In this document: one piece after another, positions 5,849 through 5,976 of the stretch
Layout of the letters: every line of letters begins with the position of its first letter
Position numbering within the stretch: position 1 is the first letter of the stretch
Source of the DNA: Bacteroidota bacterium
Lineage (GTDB): Bacteria > Bacteroidota > Bacteroidia > SXHM01
Assembly (NCBI GenBank): GCA_005773695.1
Contig: SXHM01000223.1
Location: forward strand, 1-5,976
Direction of reading: 5' to 3'
DNA length: 5,976 bases
Notes under the pieces: generated by a model
Databases searched by the model: none
Told to the model about the DNA's origin: nothing
The model's input: only the letters and a program-made list of their open reading frames with translations
Made by a program: the position numbers and the translations under genes

Positions 5849-5976
5849 ATGAAACGCACCCTTATCCTCCTCTTTACCTTAGCCTTTTATACTTCTGCCT
5901 TTGCTGCCTTGCCGGGCGATAGTCTGAATTTTACCGTTAGATCCCTTTCGGGTGGCAAACCTTTGCCTTATGCCAG
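5849..5976 (+). CDS. N-terminus of a secreted or outer-membrane protein (3' end outside window)
   Basis: ATG at 5849 opens a frame that runs without a stop to the window end (42 full codons). The first 20 residues, MKRTLILLFTLAFYTSAFAA, are a classical signal peptide: positive K2/R3, a hydrophobic core at about 4-14, and an AFA-type signal peptidase I site (cleavage likely after A19). No lipobox Cys is present, so it is not a lipoprotein. The mature start, LPGDSLNFTVRSLSGGKPLPYA, contains a G-K-P-L-P-Y-A stretch. This recalls the opening of carboxypeptidase-regulatory-like or CNA-B-like beta domains, common at the N-terminus of TonB-dependent receptors and other exported Bacteroidota proteins. 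That domain call rests on fewer than 20 residues and is only a suggestion. A promoter-like TATTTTCG precedes it by 20 bp. Confidence 0.75.
   Translation, partial: MKRTLILLFTLAFYTSAFAALPGDSLNFTVRSLSGGKPLPYA

Overview
The window looks like chromosomal sequence from a member of the Bacteroidota. It is AT-rich with compact spacing. Shine-Dalgarno sequences are weak or absent. A candidate promoter resembles the Bacteroidota TAnnTTTG -7 element. The protein families (NatA/NatB-type ABC exporter, short Ppx/GppA, NtrC-type regulator, PRX-like thioredoxin-fold protein with a CNHC site, PHD-like oxygenase) read like those of this phylum. The assignment rests on recognition, not on a marker gene. I see no RNA gene, insertion sequence, CRISPR array, phage gene or origin, and no gap above 100 bp without a gene.

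Bases 1-4559, plus strand: a tightly packed run of five genes. It begins with the C-terminal tail of an ABC transporter ATPase whose stop overlaps the start of its ABC-2 permease by 8 bp. After a 44-bp gap comes a Ppx/GppA-type phosphatase. Its stop overlaps the start of a sigma-54-type response regulator (ATGA, 4 bp). An EamA/DMT permease follows 7 bp later, probably from a TTG start. The order suggests co-transcription, at least for ATPase-permease and for phosphatase-regulator-EamA. No partner histidine kinase is in view.

Bases 4546-5782, minus strand: a PHD-type 2-oxoglutarate/Fe(II) oxygenase (upstream) and a thioredoxin-fold PRX-like protein (downstream), 82 bp apart. The latter converges on the EamA gene with a 14-bp overlap of coding ends. 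The 82-bp gap carries three copies of an 8-bp repeat in 8-bp register.

Bases 5783-5976: a 66-bp divergent intergenic region, then the first 42 codons of a secreted protein on the plus strand, cut by the window end.

The most notable item is the response regulator. It has a complete receiver and AAA+ domain, but it stops directly after the AAA+ lid with no Fis-type DNA-binding domain, and its sigma-54 contact loop reads GAFTSA instead of GAFTGA. Its start is interlocked with the end of the Ppx/GppA gene, which hints at a link between polyphosphate or (p)ppGpp metabolism and sigma-54 control. Otherwise the region looks like ordinary housekeeping and accessory sequence. I did not find a clearly new multi-gene system.
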